From assembly GCF_030845175.1 (NCBI RefSeq), contig NZ_CP132542.1:3507501-3571500 (forward strand): a stretch of DNA of 64,000 nucleotides, in the 5' to 3' direction. This DNA comes from Coralliovum pocilloporae. GTDB taxonomy: Bacteria > Pseudomonadota > Alphaproteobacteria > Rhizobiales > Cohaesibacteraceae. The position numbers and the translations under genes were made by a program. Below, piece after piece: positions 1 through 8,767 of this stretch (position 1 is its first letter; every line of letters begins with the position of its first letter). The notes beneath the pieces are model-generated. The model saw only the letters and a program-made list of their open reading frames with translations. It searched no databases and was not told where the DNA came from.

Positions 1-148
1 CGGTCCCGCGATGCAGAAGCCCGATATGCGGATCAACCCGCTCGACCACTTCCCCGTCCAGTTCCAGAACCAGACGCAGCACACCGTGGGCTGCCGGATG
101 CTGCGGGCCAAAGTTGATGTTGAAATTGCGAACCTGAGCCTCAGCCAT
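1..148 (-). CDS. nuoD: NADH-quinone oxidoreductase subunit D, 5' part only
   Basis: Only the first 49 codons are in the window; the gene runs off the left edge. The reading begins [20 protein letters not shown] and continues through [13 protein letters not shown] and HIGLLHRG, the conserved start of the 49-kDa (NuoD) subunit of complex I. NuoD sits in the peripheral arm and helps form the quinone pocket. The ATG at 148 lies 20 bases after the nuoC stop and follows a GGGAG about 11 bases upstream. It is the fourth gene of the nuoA-B-C-D run on this strand. Confidence 0.95.
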   Translation of the reverse strand, partial: MAEAQVRNFNINFGPQHPAAHGVLRLVLELDGEVVERVDPHIGLLHRGT

Positions 149-168
149 GGATCGTTACGCTCCCTGCA

Positions 169-771
169 TCAGCTGTTGGCTTTCTCATCGCCGGGTAGCA
201 CGTAATCCGTGCCTTCCCAGGGACTGAGAAAATCGAAATTGCGGAATTCCTGATTGAGCTTCACAGGCTCATAAACAACCCGCTTCTGCTCATCGTCATA
301 ACGGACCTCAACAAAACCGGTCAGCGGGAAGTCCTTGCGCAGAGGATGACCATCAAACCCGTAATCCGTCAGAATGCGGCGCAGATCCGGATGGCCCGAG
401 AACAGAATACCGTAGAAATCATAGGCTTCCCGTTCGAACCAGTCAGCACCGGGAAACACCGGCACGGCAGAGGGCACCATCAGGCTCTCGCTCGTCTCAA
501 TCTTGATCCTGATCCGTGCATTCTGTGTCGGGCTCAGAAGGTGATAGACCACATCAAACCGGTTTTGCCGACCCGGATAGTCCACACCGCAGATATCGAC
601 GAAATTGACGAACTTGCAGCGGGCATCATTCTTCAGAAACCGCAGCACCTCGATAATCGATGTGCGTTCCGCCTGAACCCAGAGGTCACCGAAATCGACA
701 CCCCAGGCGCGCAGATGATCGCCAAGCGCATCCGCAATATACTCGCCAAGCTCTTTCAGATTGTCATCCAT
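169..771 (-). CDS. nuoC: NADH-quinone oxidoreductase subunit C
   Basis: This is the 30-kDa subunit of the complex I peripheral arm, which packs against NuoD. About 200 residues, typical of the unfused protein. The family signature is intact: [20 protein letters not shown] followed by RRILTDYGF and [12 protein letters not shown] chose the ATG at 771 ([12 protein letters not shown]); an in-frame GTG at 780 with AGG four bases upstream is a real alternative. The gene follows nuoB closely and precedes nuoD by 20 bases, so the genes are surely cotranscribed. Confidence 0.95.
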   Translation of the reverse strand: MDDNLKELGEYIADALGDHLRAWGVDFGDLWVQAERTSIIEVLRFLKNDARCKFVNFVDICGVDYPGRQNRFDVVYHLLSPTQNARIRIKIETSESLMVPSAVPVFPGADWFEREAYDFYGILFSGHPDLRRILTDYGFDGHPLRKDFPLTGFVEVRYDDEQKRVVYEPVKLNQEFRNFDFLSPWEGTDYVLPGDEKANS

Positions 772-785
772 CAGCGCCACCCCGC

Positions 786-1367
786 CTATCGCTCGATTGT
801 GCCGGTGCGGCGGATCTTCTTCTGAAGCAGCAAGACACCATAGAGAAGCGCTTCAGCCGTTGGCGGACATCCCGGAACATAGACATCAACGGGAACAATA
901 CGGTCACAGCCACGGACCACTGAGTAGGAATAGTGATAATAGCCGCCGCCATTGGCACAGGACCCCATTGAGATCACATAGCGCGGCTCCGGCATCTGGT
1001 CATAGACCTTGCGCAATGCAGGCGCCATCTTGTTGGTCAGTGTTCCGGCAACGATCATCACATCCGACTGGCGCGGTGACGCGCGCGGCGCAAAGCCAAA
1101 CCGCTCCACATCATAACGCGGCATAGACAGCTGCATCATCTCAACCGCACAACAGGCAAGACCAAAGGTCATCCACATCAGCGAGCCGGTTCTCGCCCAC
1201 TGAATAATGCTGTCGGTTGATGTTACGAAAAAACCCTTGTCGGCCAGCTCGTCATTCACCTCGAGGAAAAACGGATCATCGGCTCCAACGGACTTGCCGG
1301 TCAGCGGATCAACGGCACCGCGCGGCGACGGGGCAATCAGCGTGCCTGTCGTATCGCTCAATCCCAT
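786..1367 (-). CDS. nuoB: NADH-quinone oxidoreductase subunit B
   Basis: NuoB carries the terminal [4Fe-4S] cluster N2 of complex I and passes electrons to quinone. The four expected Cys ligands are visible: the adjacent pair C72-C73 ([10 protein letters not shown]), C137 (GSCANGGG) and C167 (VPGCPPTAE). Length is 193 residues from the ATG at 1367, which has GGGAG seven bases upstream; an in-frame ATG at 1388 would add seven residues and deepen the overlap with nuoA. The start overlaps the nuoA 3' end by 10 bases, indicating translational coupling. Confidence 0.96.
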   Translation of the reverse strand: MGLSDTTGTLIAPSPRGAVDPLTGKSVGADDPFFLEVNDELADKGFFVTSTDSIIQWARTGSLMWMTFGLACCAVEMMQLSMPRYDVERFGFAPRASPRQSDVMIVAGTLTNKMAPALRKVYDQMPEPRYVISMGSCANGGGYYHYSYSVVRGCDRIVPVDVYVPGCPPTAEALLYGVLLLQKKIRRTGTIER

Positions 1368-1723
1368 TCCAGAGCTCCCTTTTTCCAAGCATAGATAAAG
1401 CCAATGGTCAGCTCGGCCAGAAACACCATCATCGTGACAAAGCCAAACCCGCCCGCATCAGAGAATGATACAGCCCAGGGAAACAGGAAAGCCACCTCCA
1501 GATCAAAGATGATGAACAGGATTGCCACGAGGTAGAAGCGCACATCAAACTTCATCCGCGCATCATCGAACGGATTGAATCCGCACTCATAGGCTGACAG
1601 CTTCTCGGTATCCGGCTTTTTGAACGCCAACAGGAAGGGAGAGATCAGCAGCGCAAGTCCGATGACAAGCGAAAGTCCAATGAAGACGACAATCGGCAGA
1701 TAGTCCTTCAAAAGGTCTTCCAT
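1358..1723 (-). CDS. nuoA: NADH-quinone oxidoreductase subunit A
   Basis: This is the small membrane subunit of complex I, 121 residues with three predicted transmembrane helices: near residues 8-30, about 62-82 and about 90-112. The family signature [20 protein letters not shown] is present between helices one and two, as is the conserved acidic [15 protein letters not shown] segment of helix two. It is the first gene of the minus-strand nuo operon and overlaps nuoB by about 10 bases. The Shine-Dalgarno (AAGG, nine bases upstream) is weak. Confidence 0.96.
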   Translation of the reverse strand: MEDLLKDYLPIVVFIGLSLVIGLALLISPFLLAFKKPDTEKLSAYECGFNPFDDARMKFDVRFYLVAILFIIFDLEVAFLFPWAVSFSDAGGFGFVTMMVFLAELTIGFIYAWKKGALEWD

Positions 1724-2185
1724 TGAGCCAGGCCTTATCTCATCGCATCTCGGATGCAGATTTTTATTGATATGGCCACGGATTACAAATCAAACCTGCA
1801 GCCATATGATGACTGAGGCTTAGCCCACTGAACACAAAGAGGCAAGCCCCCGAACCATGATCAAATCACCGTGTGACCCGTTGATTGTGAACAGTTTTCA
1901 CGATGTCAGTGTTGATACGGATCAGTCGCAAGATTGGATGAATGTCATTCCAGTGACATCATTTAATCCGCCAGAAACTCGCAAAGCCTGATTACACAGG
2001 CGTTATCTGTGCATTCCCAGAGATTTACACAAACATGACATTCATAGTCATATATTGACTTGAGAAAAACACATGATCACTTGCGAATGCGATCGAACCA
2101 ATGCACGCGGAAGACCCCCAAACGCAGAACAATGCGCATAGACCAATGGCTAAGCGCGAAAAACAGAAAAATTGTCTGGAGAAAA
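1724..2185. other. Intergenic region upstream of nuoA, no gene seen
   Basis: About 460 bases between the nuo operon and the tRNA-Asp pair. I see no convincing reading frame. The nuo promoter must lie here, but I could not pick a good -35/-10 pair on the minus strand. The part next to the tRNAs is T-rich on the minus strand without a clear terminator hairpin. Confidence 0.5.
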
Positions 2186-2262
2186 TGGCGGGAGTGACGG
2201 GGCTCGAACCCGCGACCTCCGGCGTGACAGGCCGGCACTCTAACCAACTGAGCTACACCCCC
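2186..2262 (-). tRNA. tRNA-Asp (anticodon GTC), copy 1
   Basis: Read on the minus strand the gene folds as a full tRNA: acceptor stem GGGGGTG paired with CACTCCC (one G-T pair), D-arm with GCTCAGTTGG, anticodon loop CTGTCAC giving GTC for Asp, and T-arm GCGGG-TTCGAGC-CCCGT. The discriminator is G and the 3' CCA is encoded (complement of 2186-2188). The 77-base gene is identical to the copy at 2308-2384, and both probably share one transcript. Confidence 0.96.
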
Positions 2263-2307
2263 GCGTGTAGCACGGACATCTTGTTCTGGCGAGGCATTCC
2301 CAAGGAA

Positions 2308-2384
2308 TGGCGGGAGTGACGGGGCTCGAACCCGCGACCTCCGGCGTGACAGGCCGGCACTCTAACCAACTGAGCTACACCCCC
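2308..2384 (-). tRNA. tRNA-Asp (anticodon GTC), copy 2
   Basis: Base-for-base identical to the downstream copy, 45 bases away, with the same acceptor stem, GTC anticodon and encoded CCA. As the promoter-proximal copy on the minus strand it starts about 35 bases after the -10 element at 2420-2425. The tandem copy presumably raises the dose of the single Asp acceptor. Confidence 0.96.
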
Positions 2385-2419
2385 TCGCCTGCGAACGTTG
2401 TCGCCCGTGAGGTGACGCT

Positions 2420-2448
2420 GAATTACGAAAGTCCGATGACAGTGTCAA
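2420..2448 (-). promoter_or_regulatory. Sigma-70 promoter of the tRNA-Asp pair
   Basis: On the minus strand a perfect -35 TTGACA (2448-2443) and a -10 TAATTC (2425-2420) are separated by exactly 17 bases. The start point would be near 2413, about 30 bases before the tRNA. This is the best housekeeping promoter in the window. Confidence 0.75.
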
Positions 2449-2610
2449 GCAAAGAAGTGACACCAAAATCACCACATCCACAGGCTTTCGGCGGAAATGC
2501 TGGTCTTGGCCTGTGGATGAATGAAAAAATAAAATGCGCGACTTCACAAATCGGTCGCTTAACCGGCTGATTCACAACCGGAAACCCAATCCGTCTCCGC
2601 ACAGAAAGCG

Positions 2611-2847
2611 CTAAAATGCCTTGAAGGTAATAATCGTGTGCGTATCGATGATTCCATCGATGATCTGGACTTTTTCATTCACGAAATGCCCGATATCGGC
2701 TTCCTCTGACACGTAGAACTTGACCAGAAGGTCATAATTCCCGGCCGTCGAATAGATTTCAGATGCGATTTCCGCATCCGCCAGCGCATTTGCGACATCA
2801 TAGGAGCGGCCAAGTGCGCATTTGATCTGTACAAAAAAGGCGATCAT
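2611..2847 (-). CDS. Stand-alone Lrp/AsnC ligand-binding (RAM) domain protein
   Basis: 78 residues from the ATG at 2847 (MIAFFVQIKCALGRSYDVAN). The sequence matches the C-terminal alpha-beta sandwich of Lrp/AsnC regulators: a first strand, the ASEIYSTAGNYDLLVKFYV core and a closing IIDTHTIITFKAF strand. There is no helix-turn-helix, so it cannot bind DNA alone; such domains are known to bind small ligands or to form mixed oligomers with full-length Lrp proteins. A longer in-frame reading from 2955 adds an unconserved N-terminus. It is a single gene here, so its partner is unknown. Confidence 0.85.
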   Translation of the reverse strand: MIAFFVQIKCALGRSYDVANALADAEIASEIYSTAGNYDLLVKFYVSEEADIGHFVNEKVQIIDGIIDTHTIITFKAF

Positions 2848-3101
2848 TCTCGTAATCCAGTTTCTTTCATAGTCCAGTGACCGGAGCGTTCTGCCCCACT
2901 CGAACATGCGCCCGGATGAAGCGCAAGCCCTTTGATTTCCAACAGTCAAAAACAAGCTTTGGCCACACAGGTCAACAGATTCGTGAGCCAGCGTTGAAGC
3001 CGTTCGTGCTTGCTCCCGTGCTCGCAGATGACCATATCCGGTTAAGACGCACAGGCAACAGCCGCAAACAAGGAGATTGCGCCAACGGAAGGAGAGACCT
3101 C

Positions 3102-3590
3102 ATGTTCCGCTCATTGAAAACACTTGCCAAAGTGACCCTTGTCGCTTCTGCCCTACTGATGACAACAGGTGCGACCAGTTATGCCATCGATGCAGGCATG
3201 AGCATCAAACAGAGAACATCTCTTCAATCGCTGACGACTGCAGACAAGCAGGAAATCGCCTTTGTTGTTCATTCCCATATCTGGGCCATGACACAGAGAA
3301 AAGCCGAGCTGGCCTATCAGCTTGCGACGCCATCCTACAGAAAACCGTTTGCCACGGCACCGGACTATTTGAAGTTCCTGCGCAAGGAGCACACGCCCCT
3401 GGCCTATGCCAAATCACTTACCATCGATTCTATCTCATTTACCGATGGAGCACTGATCCAGCACGCTTATGTCACGGATGTGAGAAAGAAAACATGGCGC
3501 GCCTCCTTCACACTCAGACACAATGATCTGGATGGCAGTTGGCGGATTGATTCCTTTGCCATGGCTTTGGCACCCGGTCAGACAGTCTGA
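3102..3590 (+). CDS. Secreted small protein, DUF4864-like
   Basis: 162 residues starting at an ATG with a strong GGAAGGAGAG upstream. The N-terminus (MFRSLKTLAKVTLVASALL followed by MTTGATSYA) is a clear Sec signal peptide with an AxA-type cleavage site. The mature part is mixed alpha/beta with a closing WRASFTLRHNDLDGSWRIDS segment, resembling NTF2-fold proteins of the DUF4864 type. I assign that family by pattern only. No function is known. It is a single gene facing tgt, with a terminator hairpin between the two. Confidence 0.75.
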   Translation: MFRSLKTLAKVTLVASALLMTTGATSYAIDAGMSIKQRTSLQSLTTADKQEIAFVVHSHIWAMTQRKAELAYQLATPSYRKPFATAPDYLKFLRKEHTPLAYAKSLTIDSISFTDGALIQHAYVTDVRKKTWRASFTLRHNDLDGSWRIDSFAMALAPGQTV

Positions 3591-3612
3591 CCTAACACCC
3601 GAAACGACAAAA

Positions 3613-3635
3613 GGCGGTCCTTAGAGGCCGCCCTT
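3613..3635 (-). terminator. Hairpin terminator between the DUF4864-like gene and tgt
   Basis: A seven-base-pair stem (GGCGGTC with GGCCGCC, one G-T pair) closes a six-base loop at 3613-3632. On the minus strand it is followed by TTTTGT, so it mainly ends the queA-tgt transcript, 29 bases after the tgt stop. It may also act on the plus strand. Confidence 0.65.
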
Positions 3636-3660
3636 GTCCGTTCTGCAGACCATATCGCTG

Positions 3661-4791
3661 TTACAGTGGAGCCATATCACCAGCAGCCCAGGCTGCTTTG
3701 GTCTGAAGACGGAAATCGTCAAACCGGCCTGCTTCGATCGCGTCGCGCATACCCTGCATCAGGGTTTGGTAGTAATGCAGATTGTTCCAGGTCAGCAACA
3801 TAGCACCCAGAGCCTCACCTGACTTGACCAGATGATGCAGATAAGCCCGGCTATAATCCCGCGCCGCCGGACAGGTGCTTTCCGGGTCCAGTGGTCTGTG
3901 GTCGTCCGCATGGCGGGCATTTCTCAGATTGACCTTGCCGAAACGGGTGAAAACCTGCCCATGCCGCCCCGCCCGGGTCGGCATGACACAGTCAAACATG
4001 TCCACACCACGTGCCACTGATTCAAGCAGATCGTCCGGCGTTCCCACACCCATCAGATAGCGGGGCTTGTCTGATGGCAGAACCGGACAGGTTACCTCCA
4101 GCATGCGGAGCATCACCTCCTGCGGCTCCCCAACCGCAAGCCCGCCAATGGAATAGCCTTTCAGGTCCATGGCTTTCAGGGCTTCAGCTGATTCCACCCG
4201 CAAATGCGGCTTGTCGCCGCCCTGAACAATGCCAAACATGGCCTGCCCCGGCCTGTCGCCAAAAGCAATCTTGCAGCGCTCCGCCCAGCGGAGCGACAGC
4301 TCCATAGCCCGTTTGACATCATCTTCGGACGCTGGCAGAGCAATACACTCATCAAGCTGCATCTGAATATCGGACCCCAGCAGGCACTGGATCTCAATAG
4401 ACCGCTCCGGCGACATGAAATAGCGCTGACCATCAATATGGGACTGGAAGGTAACACCCTCTTCCTTCAACTTGCGGATCTTGGCAAGAGACATAACCTG
4501 AAAACCGCCCGAATCCGTCAGGATCGGATGGGGCCAGTTGGCAAACGTGTGGAGACCACCCAGTTTAGCCACCCGTTCAGCCCCGGGACGCAACATCAGA
4601 TGATAGGTGTTGCCCAGAATGACATCCGCACCAAGCTCACGCACCTGACCTGGATACATGGCCTTGACGGTACCGGCTGTACCAACTGGCATGAAAGCAG
4701 GTGTACGAATATCACCGCGTGGCGTCTTCACAGTCCCGCGCCTGGCTTCACCGTCCTTGCCAATCAGCTCAAAGCCAAATTCCGTAGTCAT
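3661..4791 (-). CDS. tgt: Queuine/preQ1 tRNA-ribosyltransferase (TGT)
   Basis: TGT swaps guanine-34 for preQ1 in tRNAs with GUN anticodons. It has 376 residues, the normal bacterial size, with the TIM-barrel motifs [35 protein letters not shown] and the nucleophile region [14 protein letters not shown]. The C-terminal zinc site is degraded: the usual CxCxxC plus His reads S305-x-C307-xx-A310 and N336, so only one ligand remains. The ATG overlaps the queA stop by four bases, so the two genes are coupled. The product acts on tRNA in the cytoplasm, downstream of queCDE at 41390-43172. Confidence 0.96.
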   Translation of the reverse strand: MTTEFGFELIGKDGEARRGTVKTPRGDIRTPAFMPVGTAGTVKAMYPGQVRELGADVILGNTYHLMLRPGAERVAKLGGLHTFANWPHPILTDSGGFQVMSLAKIRKLKEEGVTFQSHIDGQRYFMSPERSIEIQCLLGSDIQMQLDECIALPASEDDVKRAMELSLRWAERCKIAFGDRPGQAMFGIVQGGDKPHLRVESAEALKAMDLKGYSIGGLAVGEPQEVMLRMLEVTCPVLPSDKPRYLMGVGTPDDLLESVARGVDMFDCVMPTRAGRHGQVFTRFGKVNLRNARHADDHRPLDPESTCPAARDYSRAYLHHLVKSGEALGAMLLTWNNLHYYQTLMQGMRDAIEAGRFDDFRLQTKAAWAAGDMAPL

Positions 4792-5849
4792 GAACGCGCC
4801 TCCAGCGGCTTGCGGAATAACAGGGAGGAATCCCCGTATGAATAGAACCGGTAACCGGTCTTAATTGCATGAGTATAGGCCTGACGCATGGCATCAAATC
4901 CGGCAAACGCGGAAACGAGCATAAAGAGCGTCGAGCGCGGCAGATGGAAGTTGGTCATCAGCACATCCACTGCCTTGAACCGATAACCCGGCGTGATGAA
5001 GATATCCGTGTCCCCGGCAAAGGGCCGAATGGTGCCATCATCATCTGCAGCACTTTCAAGCAAGCGCAGAGATGTGGTGCCAACTGAGACAAGTCGCCCG
5101 CCACGTGCACGCACGGCATTCAGCGCATCAGCCTGTGCAGGTGTAATCTCCCCCCACTCGGAATGCATCTTGTGACCGTCCGTATCATCAGCCTTCACCG
5201 GCAGGAATGTTCCCGCCCCAACATGCAGGGTGATGAAGTGACGCTCGATGCCACGAGCATCCAGAGCCGCAAACAGTTCATCGGTGAAATGCAGGCCGGC
5301 CGTGGGCGCAGCGACTGCGCCGTCTTCCTCGGCATAGATCGTCTGATAATCTTCAGCATCCTGCTCATCCTCAGGCCGTTTCGAGCCGATATAAGGTGGC
5401 AGAGGAATATGTCCGGCACCGGCTATCTTCACATCCAGATCCTGCCCGGCGACATCGAAGGTCAGAAGCACCTCTCCAGCCTCCCCTTTGTCGCTCACCT
5501 CGGCAACAAAGTCCGGACCGAATTCGACACGGTCGCCCACAGCCAGTTTCTTGGCCGGGCGGGCAAAAGCCAGCCAGCTGTTCAACGTTTCCCGTTTGTG
5601 CAGATTGAACGTCACTTTGGCCCGCGCATCAGCACGGCAGCGATACCCGGTCAGCTCCGCCGGGATCACCCGGGTATCATTGAACACCAGCGCGTCGCCA
5701 GGCTGCAGCAGGTCCGGCAGATCAACTACAGTCCGGTCTGACAGCGGATCGTCTGAGACAATGAGCATGCGTGCATCATGCTTGGGATGCACAGGACGCA
5801 GCGCTATCCGCTCCTCAGGCAGCTCAAAATCAAACTGGTCAACACGCAT
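4788..5849 (-). CDS. queA: S-adenosylmethionine:tRNA ribosyltransferase-isomerase
   Basis: QueA converts preQ1-modified tRNA to epoxyqueuosine-tRNA using the ribosyl group of SAM. Its 353 residues carry the family landmarks: the start [30 protein letters not shown], the [13 protein letters not shown] loop, [10 protein letters not shown] and [17 protein letters not shown]. It overlaps tgt by four bases, the usual coupling of consecutive pathway steps, and lies about 70 bases after the cyclophilin gene on the same strand. Confidence 0.97.
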   Translation of the reverse strand: MRVDQFDFELPEERIALRPVHPKHDARMLIVSDDPLSDRTVVDLPDLLQPGDALVFNDTRVIPAELTGYRCRADARAKVTFNLHKRETLNSWLAFARPAKKLAVGDRVEFGPDFVAEVSDKGEAGEVLLTFDVAGQDLDVKIAGAGHIPLPPYIGSKRPEDEQDAEDYQTIYAEEDGAVAAPTAGLHFTDELFAALDARGIERHFITLHVGAGTFLPVKADDTDGHKMHSEWGEITPAQADALNAVRARGGRLVSVGTTSLRLLESAADDDGTIRPFAGDTDIFITPGYRFKAVDVLMTNFHLPRSTLFMLVSAFAGFDAMRQAYTHAIKTGYRFYSYGDSSLLFRKPLEARS

Positions 5850-5917
5850 GGGTCAGTCTCTCACAAAACAGGCGGCACATCTGGTGATGCGCCGCCCGAA
5901 AACAGAATTTAGTCGCC

Positions 5918-6388
5918 TTAGGCGTCAGCAGCCACTTTCAGGCTGATGATCTTGTCAGGATCCTGCACCGGCTCGCCGCGCTTGATCTTGTCCACATTCT
6001 CCATACCGGAGATCACTTCACCCCAGACCGTGTACTGGCCATTGAGGAAACCGGCATCATCAAAACAGATGAAGAACTGGCTGTCCGCGGAATCCGGATC
6101 CATCGCACGCGCCATGGAACATACACCGCGTCCGTGATGACCATCATTGAACTCGGCTTTCAGATTCTGGCCGGAACCACCCATCCCGGTTCCGGTCGGA
6201 TCACCGGTCTGAGCCATAAAGCCCTCGATCACCCGGTGGAAAACAATCCCGTCATAGAAGCCATCCCGAGCCAGTTCCTTGATACGGGCCACATGGTTCG
6301 GTGCCAGGTCTGGGCGAAGAGAGATCACCACTTCACCATGGGTCATCTCCATGATCAGTGTGTTTTCCGGATCCTTGATATCGGTCAC
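5918..6388 (-). CDS. ppiB: Cytoplasmic peptidyl-prolyl cis-trans isomerase (cyclophilin)
   Basis: 156 residues with no signal peptide, so cytoplasmic. Cyclophilin core motifs are intact: FYDGIVFHRVIEGFMAQTGD with the catalytic Arg, GTGMGGSG, SMARAMDPDSADSQFFICF and GQYTVWGEV. It is a paralogue of the next gene upstream (6411-6953), which carries a signal peptide, and the pair lies between coaD and queA. The enzyme speeds prolyl isomerisation during protein folding. Confidence 0.95.
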   Translation of the reverse strand: MTDIKDPENTLIMEMTHGEVVISLRPDLAPNHVARIKELARDGFYDGIVFHRVIEGFMAQTGDPTGTGMGGSGQNLKAEFNDGHHGRGVCSMARAMDPDSADSQFFICFDDAGFLNGQYTVWGEVISGMENVDKIKRGEPVQDPDKIISLKVAADA

Positions 6389-6410
6389 GGGTGTGTCCTT
6401 TCAGATTTGG

Positions 6411-6953
6411 TTATTCTTTAACGTCAGCAGCAACCTGCATCCGGATAATCTTGTCCGGGTTCTGTACAGGTTCACCACGTTTGATGTTGTCGACAAACTT
6501 CATACCTTCAACGACCTCACCCCAGACCGTGTACTGGCCATTGAGGAAATGCCCGGCGTCGAACATGATGAAGAATTGCGAATTGGCACTGTCCCGGCTC
6601 TGGGCACGCGCCATACCAACTACGCCACGCTCAAATGGGCGCGGTGAGAATTCAGCTTTAAGGTCAGGATAGGAAGAGCCACCACGGCCGGTTCCTGTCG
6701 GGTCGCCACTCTGGGCCATGAAACCGTCAATCACACGGTGAAAGACAATACCGTCATAGAACTTCTCACGCGCCAGTTTCTTGATCCGCTCCACATGCTG
6801 GGGTGCCAAATCGGGGCGGAGTTTGATGACCACACGGCCATCTTTCAGGTCAAGAAGAAGCGTATTTTCCGGATCGAGATCCTCGGCCCCTGCCGAAAGT
6901 CCGGAAAATGCAAAGAAGAAAAGCGAGAAAACAGTAATCAGGAAGGACCGCAT
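6411..6953 (-). CDS. Periplasmic peptidyl-prolyl cis-trans isomerase (cyclophilin)
   Basis: 180 residues; the first 23 (MRSFLITVFSLFFFAFSGL then SAGA) form a Sec signal peptide, so this copy works in the periplasm. The catalytic core is FYDGIVFHRVIDGFMAQSGD, VVGMARAQSRDSANSQFFIM and GQYTVWGEV. It aligns with the cytoplasmic paralogue next door along its whole mature length, including the shared LDPENTLLLDL start and the KRGEPVQNPDKII end, which points to a local duplication followed by gain or loss of the export signal. Spacing to coaD is 21 bases. Confidence 0.95.
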   Translation of the reverse strand: MRSFLITVFSLFFFAFSGLSAGAEDLDPENTLLLDLKDGRVVIKLRPDLAPQHVERIKKLAREKFYDGIVFHRVIDGFMAQSGDPTGTGRGGSSYPDLKAEFSPRPFERGVVGMARAQSRDSANSQFFIMFDAGHFLNGQYTVWGEVVEGMKFVDNIKRGEPVQNPDKIIRMQVAADVKE

Positions 6954-6974
6954 GGAAGGCTCCGCTATCTGATA

Positions 6975-7463
6975 TCAGGATTGAGGAAAACGGGCTTTGA
7001 GACGTTCAGCCACACCGGAGGGAACAAAAGAGCTGATGTCACCGCCCATTTTCGCTATCTGGCGCACAAGCGTGGCCGTGATATGGCGAACGTCGGGCGA
7101 CGCGGGCAGAAAGATGGTCGAGACGTCTAGTGCCATCGCGCCATTCATGCCGACCATCTGCATTTCATAGTCAAAATCGGTCCCATCCCGCAGGCCACGA
7201 ACAAGCAGGGACGCGTTATGCGCGCGGGCTGCATCAACCACCAGGCCATCAAACGCAATCACATCCATACGATTGGACAGCTCCGGCAATGCTCCCCGGA
7301 TCATCGCCTCTCTGTCTTCAAACGAAAACAGCGGTGTCTTGCCCGGATGAATGCCAATCGCCACGACCACACGGTCAGCAAGCGCGAAAGACTTCTCCAG
7401 AATATCAAGATGCCCGTTCGTCATCGGGTCGAACGAACCAGGATAGAGTGCAATCCGTTTCAT
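6975..7463 (-). CDS. coaD: Phosphopantetheine adenylyltransferase
   Basis: CoaD adenylates 4'-phosphopantetheine to dephospho-CoA, the penultimate step of coenzyme A synthesis. 162 residues, the usual length. The nucleotidyltransferase motif [15 protein letters not shown] holds the (T/H)xGH-type site as TNGH; the second conserved block ([17 protein letters not shown]) and the end motif ISSFVPSGV are also present. It starts the minus-strand group coaD-cyclophilin-cyclophilin-queA-tgt, a gene order typical of Alphaproteobacteria. Confidence 0.97.
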   Translation of the reverse strand: MKRIALYPGSFDPMTNGHLDILEKSFALADRVVVAIGIHPGKTPLFSFEDREAMIRGALPELSNRMDVIAFDGLVVDAARAHNASLLVRGLRDGTDFDYEMQMVGMNGAMALDVSTIFLPASPDVRHITATLVRQIAKMGGDISSFVPSGVAERLKARFPQS

Positions 7464-7613
7464 TCCGCCTCAATAGCTGTGTTTGGCCCTCAGAACAAGG
7501 CCGAATGGCGGGTTTTCAAACCTGAACGCAAGATGAACGGCAGACTCCGGCTTCATTCAGTTAAGCATCGCTAGGATGAACACCATCAGAGAAAACAAAC
7601 CAGGGAGTTGACC

Positions 7614-7925
7614 ATGCCCCGCCTGAACCAGATTTGCCTGACCGCCTTGTCCATCATGATGCTGATGCTTGCAGTCCTTTTCAGCGCAAATATGGCAAGC
7701 CGGGCACAGACCGACTCAGCTCTTACCCTGAAGGGCGACCGCCTTCAGTTGGCCAAGGACATTACCGAGACATGCGGTGGAGAAGCCTGGCCGGCACAGG
7801 ACCCCGACTGTGTTGAAGACATCCTGATGACCAACGGACTTGACCGCGATGTGCGTGTCATAACCATCGCCCGGAACACCGGACCAAACACCACTACACT
7901 GGTTCGCAAAGCCCTGATCGATTAA
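7614..7925 (+). CDS. Small exported protein of unknown function
   Basis: 103 residues from the ATG at 7614, which has GGGAG six bases upstream (a TTG at 7608 is the less likely start). A hydrophobic N-terminus (residues about 7-27) ending in ASRAQ looks like a signal peptide. The mature part contains two Cys (TCGGEAW and DPDCVED), possibly a disulfide. I do not recognise the family. It is a single gene with its own strong terminator, divergent from coaD. Confidence 0.7.
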   Translation: MPRLNQICLTALSIMMLMLAVLFSANMASRAQTDSALTLKGDRLQLAKDITETCGGEAWPAQDPDCVEDILMTNGLDRDVRVITIARNTGPNTTTLVRKALID

Positions 7926-7979
7926 TCCCGAGACCTCCAACGCTCACCCCACACCCCAGTTTCTCCAGAGTGTAACCTT

Positions 7980-8010
7980 GATGCCGGTCTTCGGACCGGC
8001 ATCTTTTTTA
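7980..8010 (+). terminator. Rho-independent terminator of the 7614-7925 gene
   Basis: A perfect ten-base-pair stem (GATGCCGGTC / GACCGGCATC) with a TTCG tetraloop is followed by six T residues on the plus strand. There is no T run on the other side, so it does not serve the rhtB-type gene. Confidence 0.93.
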
Positions 8011-8018
8011 TGTCTGAA

Positions 8019-8636
8019 TCATGCCTTCTGCTTCAACAGCGCCAGCCAGAGCCCTCCGCCAATCAGAAAAGACCCGCTGATCCGCTCCACCAGCCGGACC
8101 CGACTTTGTGAGAGAAGAGACCCCGCCCGCCCGGCAAGCACCGCATAAGCTCCATCAAGAACAGTCGCGACAATCATGAAGGTTGCACCGAGCAGAATGG
8201 TCTGCAGCAGAGCATTCCCGGCCGGATCTATGAACTGGGGAATAAAGGCACCAAAGAACAGCAACGCCTTTGGGTTTGACCAGATAACAATGAAGCCCTG
8301 CCAGAAAAACCCGCCATTCGGCTTGCGTCCTGCCGAAGAACCAAGGCTGCCGTCGGATCGCCACATCCTGACACCAAGCCAGACAAGATAGGCCGCCCCG
8401 AGAAGACGCAGCCAGTCAAACACGACGCCAAGATTGTTGACAATGGTCGACAAGCCGAATGCCAGAACACAGAGCATAATCGCCAGACCAACCTGGGTTC
8501 CCACAACATTCAGCAACCCGGCCATAGGCCCATGGCGCAGGCTGTTCGCAATGATCACAGTCACCGTTGGCCCCGGTACAATGACAATGGCGATGCAGGC
8601 AAGGACATATGTGAAATACAGATTGGGATCGATCAT
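8019..8636 (-). CDS. LysE/RhtB family amino acid exporter
   Basis: 205 residues with about six membrane helices; the first reads YVLACIAIVIVPGPTVTVII and carries the conserved PGP of the family. The following LRHGPMAGLLNVVGTQVGL loop is also typical. The start at 8636 (MIDPNLYF) has GGAG seven bases upstream; the longer in-frame reading from 8660 lacks one. These proteins export amino acids or homoserine lactones; the substrate cannot be read from the sequence. It stands alone between two terminators. Confidence 0.9.
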   Translation of the reverse strand: MIDPNLYFTYVLACIAIVIVPGPTVTVIIANSLRHGPMAGLLNVVGTQVGLAIMLCVLAFGLSTIVNNLGVVFDWLRLLGAAYLVWLGVRMWRSDGSLGSSAGRKPNGGFFWQGFIVIWSNPKALLFFGAFIPQFIDPAGNALLQTILLGATFMIVATVLDGAYAVLAGRAGSLLSQSRVRLVERISGSFLIGGGLWLALLKQKA

Positions 8637-8687
8637 TCCGGCACTCCGTTTGGCCCCCATGATGCCCCGATCTCAACCAGGCTCCAA

Positions 8688-8714
8688 GAAAAAAGGGAGG
8701 TCCAGTGACCTCCC
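8688..8714 (-). terminator. Rho-independent terminator of gyrA
   Basis: An eight-base-pair stem (GGGAGGTC / GACCTCCC, loop CAGT on the plus strand) is followed by six T residues when read on the minus strand. It lies 54 bases beyond the gyrA stop. Confidence 0.9.
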
Positions 8715-8767
8715 TTGATATCGTTGACTGAGATAAAGCCTTAGGGTCAAGGCTCATTGCTCACGCC

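Noticed and set aside
2101..2570. Two reading frames containing MAGVTGLEPATSGVTGRHSN
   Set aside because: They are antisense translations of the two tRNA-Asp genes, a well-known annotation artefact.
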